Shown: positions 1 to 10,744 of the stretch, piece by piece
Layout of the letters: each line of letters starts with the position of its first letter
Position numbering within the stretch: the first letter of the stretch is position 1
Assembly (NCBI RefSeq): GCF_051106095.1
Contig: NC_135787.1
Location: forward strand, 177,255,501-177,319,500
Direction of reading: 5' to 3'
Length of the DNA: 64,000 nucleotides
Source: Pogona vitticeps
Taxonomy: Eukaryota > Chordata > Lepidosauria > Squamata > Agamidae
Position numbers and translations under genes: made by a program
The notes under the pieces: model-generated
Databases searched by the model: none
What the model saw: the letters and a program-made list of their open reading frames with translations, nothing else
Told to the model about the DNA's origin: nothing

Positions 1-1
1 C

Positions 2-263
2 TCGGCGGTGGCTCCTCGCCTTTGGAACAACTTGCCCCCTGAGATTCGCGCGGCTCCCTCGCTGGGCATTTTTAAGAAACAACTAAAAACATTGATGTAT
101 AGGCAGGCCTTCCCAACAGAAAACCCTTGACGATCTTTCTCTTATTCTGTTCTTTATTTTCATTTACACTTCTGCTGTAAAGTTTTTAAATTATATTGTT
201 GTTTTTTACTGTAAGCCGCCTAGAGTGGTCTAATATGATCAGATAGGCGGGATAGAAATAAAA

Positions 264-327
<64 letters not shown>
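2..327 (+). mobile_element. CR1/L2-type LINE, 3' end
   Basis: Frame 2-130 encodes the last 42 residues of a jockey-superfamily ORF2, with the typical text WNNLPPEIR and FKKQLKT, ending in a TGA at 128-130. It is followed by a short 3' UTR containing GTAAGCCGCCTAGAG and an A-rich (TAAA)n tail. Similar 3' UTR text recurs at 59090-59190 and, reversed, near 61007. The element is cut by the window edge, so its length is unknown. The family (CR1 versus L2/L3) is inferred from the C-terminal protein pattern. Confidence 0.75.
267..327. repeat. (TAAA)n microsatellite
   Basis: About 15 tandem AAAT/TAAA units that form the 3' tail of the LINE fragment at the window start. Confidence 0.9.
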
Positions 328-330
<3 letters not shown>

Positions 331-339
331 GGCAAATAT

Positions 340-1565
340 CTGCTGACTACTGGAGAGCCTTAAAGGATTTCAGAAAATCAGTATAATCTTTATAGACTAC
401 AGCAAAGCTTTTGACTGTGTAGATAATGAGAAATTATGGGTCATTCTGAAAGAAATTGTGTGCCTCAGGACTTGATTGTCCTGATGTGTAACTTGTATTG
501 TGGACAAGAAGCTATCATTAGGACAGAATAGGGAGAGACAGAATGGAAAAGGTGTTAAAGAAGGATGCATTTTACCCCTTTATCTGTTCAGTCTGTACAT
601 ATAATAGAGAAAGCCTAACTAGATTCAGATAAAGGAGGAGTGAACATTGGTGGGGAAAGCATCAATAATTTACGATATGCGGATAACACCATCTTAATGG
701 CAGAAAGCAGGAATGACTTGAAGTGAAAGTGAAAGAAGAAAGTGTCAAAGCAGGATTGCAGCTGAATATTAGGAAGACAGAAACCACAAGTACAGAAGAA
801 CTGCACAACTTTAGTGCTGACAATGAAGAAATTGAAATAAAGATACTGTGTACCTTGGTTCAGTCATCAATCCAAATGGGGGCTACAGCCAAGAAGTTAG
901 AAGAAGATGGAGACTAGGAAGGGCAGCAGTGAAGGAATTAGAAATGCTCATCAAATATAACGATGTTTCCCTGGAGACTAGGACAAAGATCATTCACACT
1001 CTTGTATTTCCGATCATCATGTATGGCCGTGAAAGAAGGACATTTAAGGTAGTTGACAGGAACAAAAAATGATCCATTTAAAATCATTGTCATTATAATC
1101 ATCATCTTAGGATTGCAGAGTTGGAAGCGACTCTGTGGATCATCAGGTCCAGCCCCTGTCAAGGAGGGACAGTGAGGAAATCAGCCTCTGGCTCCAAAGC
1201 CAAAGACCTATGCCAATGAGAAATATGGTGCTGGAGGACAGCTTTACAGTCACGCAGTCAGAAAGACAAGCAAGTGGGTCTTAGATCAAATCAAATCTAA
1301 ACTATCTCTGCAGACAGAAATGTTGAAACTGAGGGTGTCCTCCTTTGGGCACATTATGAGAAGGGAAGATTCTCTTGAAAAGACCATAATGCTGGTAAAG
1401 GTTGAAGGCAGCAGGAAAAGAGGAAGAGCAAATATGAGATGGACTGACTCCCTAAAGGACGAGAAGGCTTGAGTTCACAAGAGCTGAGCAAGGCAGTTGA
1501 GGATAGATTGCTCATTCATAGGGTCACCATGAGTTGGAGGCAACTTAATGGCATATAACGATGTG
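340..1565 (+). mobile_element. Old RTE (BovB-related) LINE fragment
   Basis: Contains decayed reverse transcriptase text (motif A like IDYSKAFDCVDNEKLW near 395-440; YADN-like motif C near 675-690), then MYLGSVINPNGG at 848 and RTKIIHTLVFPIIMYG near 980-1025. The thumb/3' part resumes at about 1270 after a SINE insertion and ends near 1565 in the family's usual GGGTCACCATGAGT tail. Many stops and frameshifts show it is long dead and more diverged than the BovB copies elsewhere in this window. Other 3' pieces of this family lie at 18930-20305, 34880-35015, 56250-56565 and 60849-60960. Confidence 0.8.
1100..1255 (-). mobile_element. tRNA-derived SINE inserted in the RTE
   Basis: The reverse complement of the SINE body at 47855-47990: the CTGGCTCCAAAGCCA block and the CAGCCCCTGTCAAGGAGG block match that element in antisense. 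It interrupts the old RTE copy between the GTTGACAGGAACAAAA text near 1055 and the region where the RTE resumes at about 1270, so it is younger than the RTE. Confidence 0.65.
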
Positions 1566-2415
1566 TTGCTCAAGTGTTAGGACAGTTAGTATTAAGGCAT
1601 ACAGAAATAAGATACGTATTAAGAAACATTTTTCCATGATTAGATTAAAACCTACTAGTTTTGTGGTGCTACAAGACTGGGTGTACAGGTTTTGCTTTAA
1701 CACATGGCCATCTCCGCCTCTTTTTATACTTTCTGGCAACTTTCTGGGATGTGCCTTTCTCTCTCTCTCTCTCTCCCTCTTTTGTTGTAGATCTTAATGG
1801 ATCAAGTTGGCTTTAGGGGGCTCCAAAAATGAGGAGGGGCGTCACGGTGCAACACGTATTGCCTAGTACTTGTTTATAAAGCCAGGATAAGCTGCTTTCT
1901 ACTCCCTTTTCTTGCTTTTGGCTCAGGGATTTGGTTTCTTTTTTTCTTTCCCAGTTTCTGTAACTGTCACTAAATAGGATTCCCCCCCTCAAAAAAAAAC
2001 ACAAAGCTTTTCTAGAACATGTGTGGAGTTTTGGCATGCTGCTGCTGCTGCTTTTGGGGAATTCTGTGTGAAGATGGCCACTCTGGTTAGTTCATAACAC
2101 AGTGATAAGACAACACTTTAAAAAGAACTGAACATAATACCTATATGAAAAAACAAATCTATCAAACCGAACTAGGCTTCTGCTTTTAATCTTGGTTTTG
2201 GCAAGTCTTTAAAAAAAATTTTGAATTTGCAATAAGATCCTAGGGAGTTTGGCTCCCAAGCTGCCGAAGGAGAAGGACTCAGAGATTAGCTTCAGCCTTA
2301 TCTCACTCTCAAACAACAAAAACAGCTGCATTCAGCCATAACATAGAGCTGGAAGACTTATTTATTCATTTTTATCTAAATCAGAACTGTGGAGTTTTTA
2401 CTTTTATCATCTATT
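1566..2415. other. No recognisable feature
   Basis: AT-rich sequence with a short (TC)n run near 1759-1785 and a small CTG run near 2038. I see no gene, RNA or clear mobile element. Open frames here are short and low in complexity. Confidence 0.5.
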
Positions 2416-2420
2416 TTAAC

Positions 2421-2695
2421 TTGCTCATTGGAAGGACAGATCCTGAAGCTGAGGCTCCAGTACATTGGCATCTCATGAGAAGAGATGACTCCCTGGAAAA
2501 GCCCCTGAGGTTGGGAAAGTGTAAGGGCAAGAGGATGACAGAGGACGAGATGGTTGGACATTGTCATCAAAGCTACCAAAATGAATTTGACCCAGCTCTG
2601 GGAGGCAGTGGAAGACAGGAGGGCCTGGTGTGCTCTGATCCATGGGGTCACGAAGAGTTGGACACGACTTAACAACTAAACAACAACAAAAATTC
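2421..2695 (+). mobile_element. BovB 3'-end fragment
   Basis: Matches the last ~270 bp of the BovB ORF and tail: [13 protein letters not shown]-type text near 2421, GAAGACAGGAGGGCCTGG near 2610, GGGGTCACGAAGAGTTGG at 2644, and a terminal CAACTAAACAACAACAA. The copy is 5'-truncated, as is normal for target-primed retrotransposition. Confidence 0.85.
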
Positions 2696-2699
2696 TACC

Positions 2700-3280
2700 A
2701 AACCATGAGAATTTAAAATTTTTATACTGATTTATCTGTTTGCTAATTACTTTCTTCAATTTATCCATGTTTAATTTAATTATCTCTTGCAAATTCCATG
2801 TAATATAAATTCCTAAATATTTAATTGCATTCTCTAGTCTTCCTTTAAATTCTTTTTTTCAATTCCTTCTTATCTGCTTCTGAATTATTTAATAAAATAT
2901 ATTCGGATTTCTCCCAGTTCGCTTTCAAACCAGTTGTTTCTTCAAACAAATGTAAATGTATTCTAATTTTCTGCAATGTATCTTTTGATTTTTTAATTAT
3001 TAATAATGTATCATCTGCAAAGAGGTGTATTTTATCCTTCTCTCTGGTATCTACAGCTTTCATTAAACTATAGTTTCTGATTACTTGTGCCAGCACTTCT
3101 ATTACCAATGTAAATAGAATTGGAGATAAGGGGGAGCCCTGTCTCATTCCTTCGCCTAGGAATGTTTATTCAGCCATACCATCATTTCTTATTATTTTTG
3201 CAGAGTTTTCTGAATATAGTTGTTGAATTATTTGTCTATATTGAGTACCCAATCCTATCTGGTTAATTAAGATGCTTGAT
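2700..3280 (-). mobile_element. L1 LINE fragment, reverse transcriptase region
   Basis: On the minus strand the reading from 3147 to 2845 gives GMRQGSPLSPILF (RT motif B) followed by LFADDTLL (motif C, catalytic FADD) and LKANWEKSE, the classical L1-clade arrangement. Upstream on the same strand, near 3180-3260, lies the L1 palm text GTQYRQIIQQLY and NSAKI. Both ends are lost. L1-clade elements put F in the first position of the catalytic box, unlike the YADD of the BovB copies. Confidence 0.85.
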
Positions 3281-3289
3281 TGAACAGCT

Positions 3290-3770
3290 GACACAGCCTA
3301 TGCTTCAATTGTACAAAAAGCTCTTGAGACTTCTTCAGGATGAATTTAAAGTTCATTCCTCAGTCTTGTTTTTGAACTCTTGAAACATGATGTGGTGCCA
3401 GAAGCAGAGGATGAGAAATGCAGCCTTAATAATCTTCAACTCTCTTTTGGCCATGCTGCTACCAAAAGATAAACGTCTTGGGAAGCTACTTCTCCACACA
3501 CAGAGATAAGAGTAAATGGGCATTACATACATGGAATTAGTGCAACTTCATACTATATGTCAAGAAAACCAGCTATAATAGTAGTATGTATAAGTCAATG
3601 ACAATTTTTAGGGGGTCAAGAAATTGTTTGTTTGAAAATAGACCTCATACAATTGATGAGCACTGACAAAAAGGCTAGGACTCCGTCATGGAAAAAAACA
3701 CTAGCAGCCTCTTTAGAATGCAGTTATTTTAGATCTTAATTACTAAAGGTAAATAGTAACACACCTTGCC
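3290..3770. other. No recognisable feature
   Basis: AT-rich stretch of unique-looking sequence. I see no open frame of note and no repeat I can name. Confidence 0.4.
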
Positions 3771-4048
3771 TGGCCTGTTTTGAGACCTGAAAAAATTACA
3801 TTTCCAAATCCTAGACTTCTTAAACTATGGGTTCACAAATACCATAATTAATTCACTTTCGCTTTGCCAGTGAAAATAAAGTGAATCTAAGGAAAGCTGA
3901 TGATGCTAAAGGGTCCCCTTGTAGCATAAACCTAGGTAGAACAGTTAGCCTAACCACTGCCATTTTGCTCCTGATCCATTTAGCCTAACTACTGCTATCT
4001 TGCTTTTGTGCCACTGCTTGTATCAGGGAATTATACAAACTGCAAAAC

Positions 4049-6509
4049 GTTTTACTCTCTTCAGTTTAAGCTTGAATTTTGCTATGAGAAGCTGATGATC
4101 AGAGCCACAATCAGCTCCAGGTCTTGTTTTTGCTGACTGTATAGAGCTTCTCCATCTTTGGCTGCAGAGAATATAGTCAATCTGATTTCGATGTTGCCCA
4201 TCTGGTGATTTCCATGTGTAGAGTCGCCTCTTGTGTTGTTGGAAAAGGGTGTTTGTGATGACCAGCTTGTTCTCTTGACAAAACTCTATTAGCCTTTGCC
4301 CTGCTTCGTTTTGAACTCCAAGGCCAAACTTCCCTGTTGTTCCTTTTATCTCTTGACTCCCTACCTTAGCATTCCAGTCCCCCAGAATGAAGAGAGTAGG
4401 AAAAACCACTGGGCCACTCAGGTATAATCTAAACCAAATCCCTTACGAATACACAGTAGAAGTGAAGAACAGATTTAAGGAACTAGATTTGGTGGACAGA
4501 GTGCCTGAAGAACTTTGGATAGAGGCTCGTAACATTGTACAGGAAGCAGCAACAAAAACCATCCCAAAGAAAAGGAAATGCAAGAAAGCAAAGTGGCTGT
4601 CCAACGAGGCCTTACAAATAGCAGAAAAGAGAAGGGAAACAAAATGCAGGGGAGATAGGGAAAGTTACAGAAAATTGAATGCAGACTTACAAAGAATAGC
4701 AAAGAGAGACAAGAGGGCCTTCTTAAATGAACAATGCAAAGAAATAGAGGAAAATAACAGAAAAGGAAAAACCAGAGATCTGTTCAGGAAAATTGGAGAT
4801 ATTAGAGGAAAATTTTGTGCAAAGATGGACATGATAAAAGACAAAAATGGAAGGGACCTCACAGAAGCAGAAGACATCAAGAAGAGGTGGCAAGAATACA
4901 CAGAGGAATTATATCAGAAAGTTTTGGATATCCCGGACAACCCAGACAATATAGTTGCTGACCTAGGGCCAGACATCCTGGAGAGTGAGGTCAAGTGGGC
5001 CCTAGAAAGCCTGGCTAACAACAAGGCCAGTGGAGGCGACGGCATTCCAGTTGAACTATTTAAAATCTTAAAGGATGATGCTGTTAAGGTGCTACATTCA
5101 ATATGCCAACAAGTTTGGAAAACTCAACAGTGGCCAGAGGACTGGAAAAGATCAGTCTACATCACAATACCAAAGAAGGGCAGTGCCAAAGAATGCTCCA
5201 ACTACCAGACAATTGCACTCATCTCACACGCCAGCAAGGTTATGCTCAAAATCATACAAGGTAGGCTTCAGCAGTATGTGGACCGAGAACTCCCAGAAGT
5301 ACAAGCGGGATTCTGAAGGGGCAGAGGAACTCGAGACCAAATTGCCAACATGCGCTGGATTATGGAGAAAGCCAGAGAGTTCCAGAAAAACATCTACTTC
5401 TGCTTCATTGACTATGCAAAAGCCTTTGACTGTGTGGACCACAGCAAACTATGGCAAGTACTAAAAGAAATGGGCGTGCCTGACCACCTTATCCATCTCC
5501 TGAGAAACCTATATGTGGGACAGGAAGCAACAGTTAGAACTGGATATGGAACAACGGATTGGTTCAAAATTGGGAAAGGAGTACGACAAGGCTGTATATT
5601 GTCACCCTGCTTATTTAACTTATATGCAGAATACATCATGCGGAAGGCTGGACTGGAGGAATCCCAAGCTGGAATTAAGATTGCAGGAAGAAATATCAAC
5701 AACCTCCGATATGCAGATGATACCACTCTGATGGCGGAAAGTGAGGAGGAACTAAAGAACCTTGTAATGAGGGTGAAAGACGAGAGTGCAAAAAACGGTC
5801 TGAAACTCAACATCAAAAAAACTAAGATCATGGCCACTGGTCCCATCACCTCCTGGGAAATAGAAGGGGAGGATATGGAGGCAGTGACAGATTTTACTTT
5901 CTTGGGCTCCACGATCACTGCAGATGGAGACAGCAGCCCCGAAATTAAAAGACGCCTGCTTCTTGGGAGGAAAGCAATGACAAACCTTGACAGCATCTTA
6001 AAAAGCAGAGACATCACCTTGCCAACAAAAGTCCGAATAGTCAAAGCTATGGTTTTTCCTGTAGTGTTGTATGGAAGTGAGAGCTGGACCATAAAGAAAG
6101 CTGACCGCCGAAGAATTGATGCCTTTGAATTGTGGTGCTGGAGGAGACTCTTGAGAGTTCCCTGGACTGCAAAGACAACAAACCTATCAATTCTAAAGGA
6201 AATCAACCCCGAGTGCTCATTGGAAGGACAGATCCTGAAGCTGAGGCTCCAGTACTTTGGCCATCTCATGAGAAGAGAAGACTCCTTGGAAAAGACTTTG
6301 ATGTTGGGAAAGTGTGAAGGCAAGAGGAGAAGGGGACGACCGAGGATGAGATGGTTGGACAGTGTCATGGAAGCAACCAACATGAATTTGACACAACTCC
6401 GGGAGGCGAGGCGGTGGAAGATAGGAGGGCCTGGCATGCTCTGGTCCATGGGGTCACGAAGAGTCGGACACGACTAAACGACTGAACAAACAAACAAAAA
6501 ATGTTTTAC
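4049..6509 (+). mobile_element. BovB (RTE) LINE with 5' inversion, nested in an LTR
   Basis: The best-preserved BovB in the window. Segment ~4056-4390 is inverted and encodes, on the minus strand, the end of the apurinic endonuclease (ILGDWNAKVGSQE, SDHQLLIAKFKLKLKR). From ~4388 the element continues on the plus strand (RVGKTTGPLRYNLNQIPY) through reverse transcriptase to the 3' tail near 6480-6500. The inverted and direct parts share GAAGAGAGTA at the break, which fits twin priming with microhomology. GTTTTAC occurs at both borders (4049-4055 and 6503-6509) and is the likely target-site duplication. The 5' UTR and first half of the endonuclease are missing. Confidence 0.9.
4387..6477 (+). 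pseudogene. BovB reverse transcriptase ORF, one in-frame stop
   Basis: One frame runs for almost 700 codons: linker and endonuclease/RT junction, RT motif A at FCFIDYAKAFDCVDH (about 5398-5442), motif B at [10 protein letters not shown] (about 5578-5607), catalytic YADD in [13 protein letters not shown] (about 5701-5740), then thumb and C-terminal region to RVGHD at 6477. A single TGA at 5314 sits where the family has CGA ([12 protein letters not shown]), a CpG-type transition. The enzyme would reverse transcribe the element's own RNA at a nicked target. With the 5' inversion this copy cannot be autonomous, but the low number of lesions marks it as recent. Confidence 0.9.
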
Positions 6510-6879
6510 AGGAAGAAGGATGTGGGCAATAGAAAGACAGACGTTCCAACCACAAGAAGAGAGAAGATATACGATTGTCACCTGTGCTACAATAAAACCA
6601 TAAAGGAGAGGTGGGATGGGGAACGTTTGGGTATTGAAAGCTATAAAAATGTCTGTAACGAAGGGTTGGGGCCGCTACACACTGTGGTGAGCTGCCCCCT
6701 TGCTTTGCTGAATAAATTGCTTTAAATTAACAGTTAAAGGATCTCTTCTTTGTCTTATTGATTGGCATGTCCCTGAGAAAGACAAAGGAAAGAGGGCTGG
6801 GCTAAGGGGACCCAACAATGAACATTTAGAATGCGAAACTGATATTTCATATCCATTTCATTTCATTCTGTCTCTTAAT

Positions 6880-6960
6880 GTCTGACAAAGGGGACGTATC
6901 CACAAAGGTTTACATTAAAATATAATGGTTAGTCTTGAAGGTGCCACATGGTTTTGTCTT
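6880..6960 (+). mobile_element. PLE terminal relic
   Basis: TGTCTGACAAAGGGGACGTA, then TCCACAAAGG, then TTAGTCTTGAAGGTGCCACA follow the order seen at the ends of amniote Penelope-like elements (CTGANGA, stem, GAAA, then the GTCTTAAAGGTGCCAC block). The catalytic-core letters have changed, so only the outline of the hammerhead-like end remains. Confidence 0.45.
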
Positions 6961-8130
6961 TTGTTTTGTTTTGTCTTTTTTTTTTTGCATTTTTCCTGTG
7001 TTGTTTTTCCTCACCCCCACAGACAAAAAGGCACCATCATTTGGAAGCAGGCAATGTCAGTGTGATGCTGGTGGTGGGCAATCACAGAGTAATTGGTAAC
7101 CTTTTGGTCTTAAGAGAGGGATGTAAACATTCAAACCAAGCTGCAAAAATGCTAGAGGCTGTACCCTCAAGAGGGTTGACATTAACTCTCACTGACCCCT
7201 GCCATCAATTTTGTACTCTTAAACACATTTTTTTCTGTACTATCCATGAAGGGGTTGGTGCGAAGTGGGATTTTCTCCATGAAAGCTTGCCATTTGTTTG
7301 ATTATTTAATGATCCAATAAAAGGTATCACCCACTCTTACATTTGTGTGATCTTTCTGAACTATTCTTGTCAGGCTGTGAATTTACCCAGAACTAATTAG
7401 AATGATGCAGAAGGAAACAGAAAAATGGGTTATGTGATTTTTAAATACCTCTTGAGAGCCTCTGAATGTTGGCATTTATTTTCTTATTGAAAAGAATTTG
7501 CCAATATTCTTTTGCTCTTTAGTTTTAATAATAAAGGTACTGTTACCCGCCTCAGTACTCTTTTTCTCCTTTTATTGCTTAGCTCTTCAAATGAATGTTG
7601 CACTTTCTGCCTCATGTCCTACTAAATGAATAAGGTACTAATGATGGAGATTCTTTTGAACATTTTTCATCTTCCTTTCTTTTGGAAGTCCTGTGATGCA
7701 GCCTTTGGCCTGTTGTTGGTTTCACTCTATGTTGTAACACTAGGGAATCATTTACAAAAGCAAAACAAACACACACACAAAACCCCCCTATTCTGAGGGT
7801 TCTCAGATTCCACTTTGCCATTAAAAGCAAGAAAACAGATTTATGGTGATGGATAGGGTATGTTACTTCATTTGGAATTACAAAAGAAATTTGTGTATTT
7901 ATGGCTCTTGAGTTCTGATAGGGTTTGAAAAATAGACTGGGACTGAAAGAAAAACAAGTCAGCCAATTTATCTTTACATAGAATTGTGTCTTTTTTCCTT
8001 TCTCCTTAATGACTCTTTGCCTCTTTAAATACTTCTTGGACTTTTCTGAACTTTTCCATTGCAAGAATCTAACAATCCTGACTATCTTACATCATTTGTA
8101 TCAGGCAAAATCCAAAGAAACAAAATAAAA
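6961..8130. other. No gene recognised
   Basis: AT-rich sequence with T-rich runs near 6955-6990. Open frames up to 150 codons on the minus strand (7612-8064) have biased composition and no recognisable domain. I see nothing I can support as a gene. Confidence 0.4.
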
Positions 8131-8134
8131 CAGA

Positions 8135-8212
8135 ACAAAAACATGTGGCATCTTAAAGACTATTATATTTTAATATGAGCTTTCATGGACATGTCCACGT
8201 CATCAGATATTT
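8135..8212 (-). mobile_element. PLE end with hammerhead-ribozyme-like motif
   Basis: On the minus strand the text reads AATAT, CTGATGA, a stem-loop CGTGGAC/GTCCATG, GAAAGC, TCATATT. CTGATGA and GAAA are the two conserved core boxes of the hammerhead ribozyme; the hairpin between them is stem II, and AATAT/ATATT can close the outer helix. The adjacent GTCTTTAAGATGCCACA block is the usual neighbour at Penelope-like element ends. Whether it still cleaves cannot be told from sequence. Confidence 0.6.
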
Positions 8213-8559
8213 GGAAACAGTATGAAATGTTGAATGAAACATCAGTTTCCTACTACTGTAAATATTCATTGGTTCCTGAGTGTATGGTACACTTACATGC
8301 AGTAATTTGGCTTATGGTGCTTTAGGGCTCTGTTGTAAAAAAATCCTCAGGAGACAGAAAACAGACATCAAGCCTGGGCAAAGATGAGGGGGGAAGAGAG
8401 AAGAGAGAGGAGGGTTTCTTGCTTGCTTGTTTGTTTTATAAGACTGGGGATTCACTTAAAACTCAAGAGGGAGGAAAAAAAGAGAATATTAAATATAAAG
8501 GTAAAAGAAGATGGCAGAGGAATCCCATATGTTAACGTAGGGAATATTGACAGTTTTTA

Positions 8560-10320
8560 CCTTTAAGCCTTATGTTGAGAGATGGGCTTGGCAGTTCTGA
8601 AGAAAATAACAATGGCATAGATAACAGCAGAAGTATCACATTTGGTAATGACTAGGCTTTTAATCAATCCATTTATATGGGTGTCCATCATGTATATAAA
8701 TTTAGTCTCGGCTGTTTCCATCTGCTTTCTTGATTTGTAAGGATTCTTTTCTAAAATAGTGACTTTCAAATCTTCCGCACAGTGTCCTGGTAGTTTGAAA
8801 TGGTTGGAAATAGGTTTCTGCATATTATGGTTTCTGATGTCTGATTTGTGACCATTGGCCTGTTTTCAGATTGTCCTGTTTGTCCTATGTAGAGTGCGGA
8901 GGGGTATTGTTGGAAAAAGATGACACAGATCACATTAGCTGAGGAGCAAGTGAAGCTGTCTTTGATATAGTATGTGGCATTGTTAGGTCCTGTAATTGTG
9001 TTGCCAGAATAGATGTGTGTGCAAAGCTGGCATCTGGGTCTATAGCAGGCTTTAGTCCCCCGTCTGTGTTGCTGTTTTGTGGTCCATTGTGTGTTGGTGG
9101 CTCAACAATCTCTGACACTCTCTCCCTAGATGTCGAGCTGGATAAACGCATTGGGAAAGCAGCTACCATGTTCTCTAGACTCACAAAGAGAGTATGGCTT
9201 AATAAGAAGTTGATGGCATACACCACAATCCAGGTCTATAGAGCCTGTGTCCTGAGCACACTCCTATACTGCAGTGAGTCCTGGACCCTTTGTGCACGGC
9301 AGGAGAGGAAGCTGAACACCTTCCATATGCGTTGTCTCCAACACATTTTTGGTATCACCTGGCAGGACAAAGTTCCAAATAGAGTAGTCCTAGAACGAGC
9401 TGGAATTTTCAGCATGTATACAATATTGAAACAGCACCGTCTACGTTGGCTTGGGCACGTCGTGAGAATGGCTGATGGTTGGATTCCAAAAGATCTCCTG
9501 TATGGAGAATTAGTGCAGGGAAGCCGCCCCCAAGGGAGACCACAGCTGCGTTACAAGGACATCTGCAAGCGGGATCTGAAGGCCTTAGGAATGGACCTCA
9601 ACAGATGGGAAACCTTGACGTCTGAGCGTTCAGCCTGGAGGCAGGCAGTGCATCATGGCCTCTCCCAATTTGAAGAGACACATACAGCAGACTGAGGCAA
9701 AGAGGCAGTCCCGAAACAAGCAAAACCAGGGAGCTGGACAGGGGACAGATTGGATTTGTCTCCAGTGTGGAAGGGATTGTCACTCTCGAATTGGCCTTCT
9801 CAGCCACACAAGACACTGTTTCAAGACCTCCATACAGAGCACGATACCATAGTCTCTTGAGACTGAAGGATGCCTACACTTGTGTGTTGGTATTTGCTTG
9901 AGGTTGGGGGCTTGTCTGTAGGCAAGTATGGGTCTCCCACCAAGGCTTTGGAGAGTGAGGTGTTCTAGTCATAGATGGGCTGGAGACTGCTTAAGATGCA
10001 GATGAGTGGTCTCAGTTGTGGACTGTAAGTGACAATTAGCGACATTCTGTCATTTTTTCCTCTGGGTCTGTCTTACAGTAAGTTACTTCTGGGTATCTAT
10101 CTTGCTTTGTTGATTTGTTCCTTAATCATATGGGGTGGATACTGTAGTTTGAGGAATGCATTTTGTAGATCCTTGAGTTTGGAGTTTATCTTTGAACAGG
10201 AGGGAGGGAGTCTTTCCAGAGGGTTGGAACAAATGCAATTGTATTTTAGGGCTTTGCTGTATACAATGGATTTTGTTGTGTGTTCAGGATGGAAGCTGGG
10301 CTTGGCTGCCATATGGGCAG
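8560..10320 (-). mobile_element. Penelope-like element fragment, split by a LINE
   Basis: The minus strand from 9086 to 8565 carries decayed GIY-YIG endonuclease text: YIGQTGQ-like (YIGQ near 8886), then NHFKLPGHCAEDLKVTILEKN and ETKFIYMMDT, typical of the C-terminal nuclease of Penelope-like elements. The upstream part of the same element lies at 9892-10320. A zinc-finger LINE with a 12-bp target duplication separates the two. PLEs use a telomerase-related reverse transcriptase plus the GIY-YIG nuclease. Multiple frame breaks show this copy is dead. Confidence 0.75.
9099..9879 (+). mobile_element. RTE-like LINE with C-terminal zinc finger, 5'-truncated
   Basis: Frame 9015-9695, and then a second frame to 9852, encode the LINE C-terminus: [74 protein letters not shown], then the C2HC/C2H2-like finger [22 protein letters not shown] (two pieces, about 9757-9822). 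The 3' end is not poly(A) but AGTCTCTTGAGACT followed by GAAGGATGCCTACAC. TTGTGTGTTGGT is duplicated exactly at 9087-9098 and 9880-9891, fixing both borders. I do not know the family's formal name; the protein resembles RTE/CR1-grade non-LTR elements. Confidence 0.85.
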
Positions 10321-10326
10321 TATGTA

Positions 10327-10356
10327 AATCAAATCAAATCAAATCAAATCAATCAA
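10327..10356. repeat. (AAATC)n microsatellite
   Basis: Four to five tandem AAATC units with degenerate ends. Confidence 0.8.
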
Positions 10357-10744
10357 TAAAATCTGCTGCCCAGCTTCCTTTTCTTTGTGCATCCTGGCAC
10401 TTCCACATGGAATAAATTGCCTGGCTACCTCACTCGCCATCTGATTATTTTGCCTCCACAATCAACCAAGAATTAACCTTTAGGTGAACTTATAGGTATA
10501 TATTGACTGTACTTGCAACACAATATTAATAGTTTACAGAAAAATTTTACGCAGTGTATATCCAGCCTTGTTTCCATATATTGGACTTAAGATTATTTAT
10601 TGTCTACTGGTCTTTTCCTTGATTGGACAAGTATCTATAGATATAAGTTGTTCATTTGCAATACTATTGGTTAGTAGCTAAAGCATTGTTTACAAAAGTA
10701 TAAAGAAACTGGCCATAAGTTCTATATATTTCTTTTTATCTCTC

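Larger units (their letters stand above)
3780..6820 (+). mobile_element. LTR fossil, split by a BovB insertion
   Basis: Fossil LTR-like sequence whose two parts, about 3780-4048 and 6510-6820, align to the uninterrupted relative at 14050-14812 (shared text includes AACAGTTAGCCTAA, GGAAGAAGGATGTGGGCAA and GGATCTC plus TCTTTGTCTTATTGAT, ending near GGGACCYAACAA). AATAAA-type signals lie near 3877 and 6710. No coding internal region is seen next to it, so it looks like a solo or partial LTR. Family and exact ends are uncertain. It is older than the BovB inside it. Confidence 0.55.

Noticed and set aside
5412-6449. 345-codon minus-strand open frame
   Set aside because: It is the antisense shadow of the BovB reverse transcriptase; its sense frame has clear RT motifs.
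7612-8064. 150-codon minus-strand frame
   Set aside because: Low-complexity Lys/Phe/Ser-rich text with no recognisable motif; no promoter or splice support.
9015-9098. Start of the 226-codon frame at 9015
   Set aside because: The first ~28 codons are antisense PLE sequence outside the LINE's target duplication; the frame is chimeric by chance.
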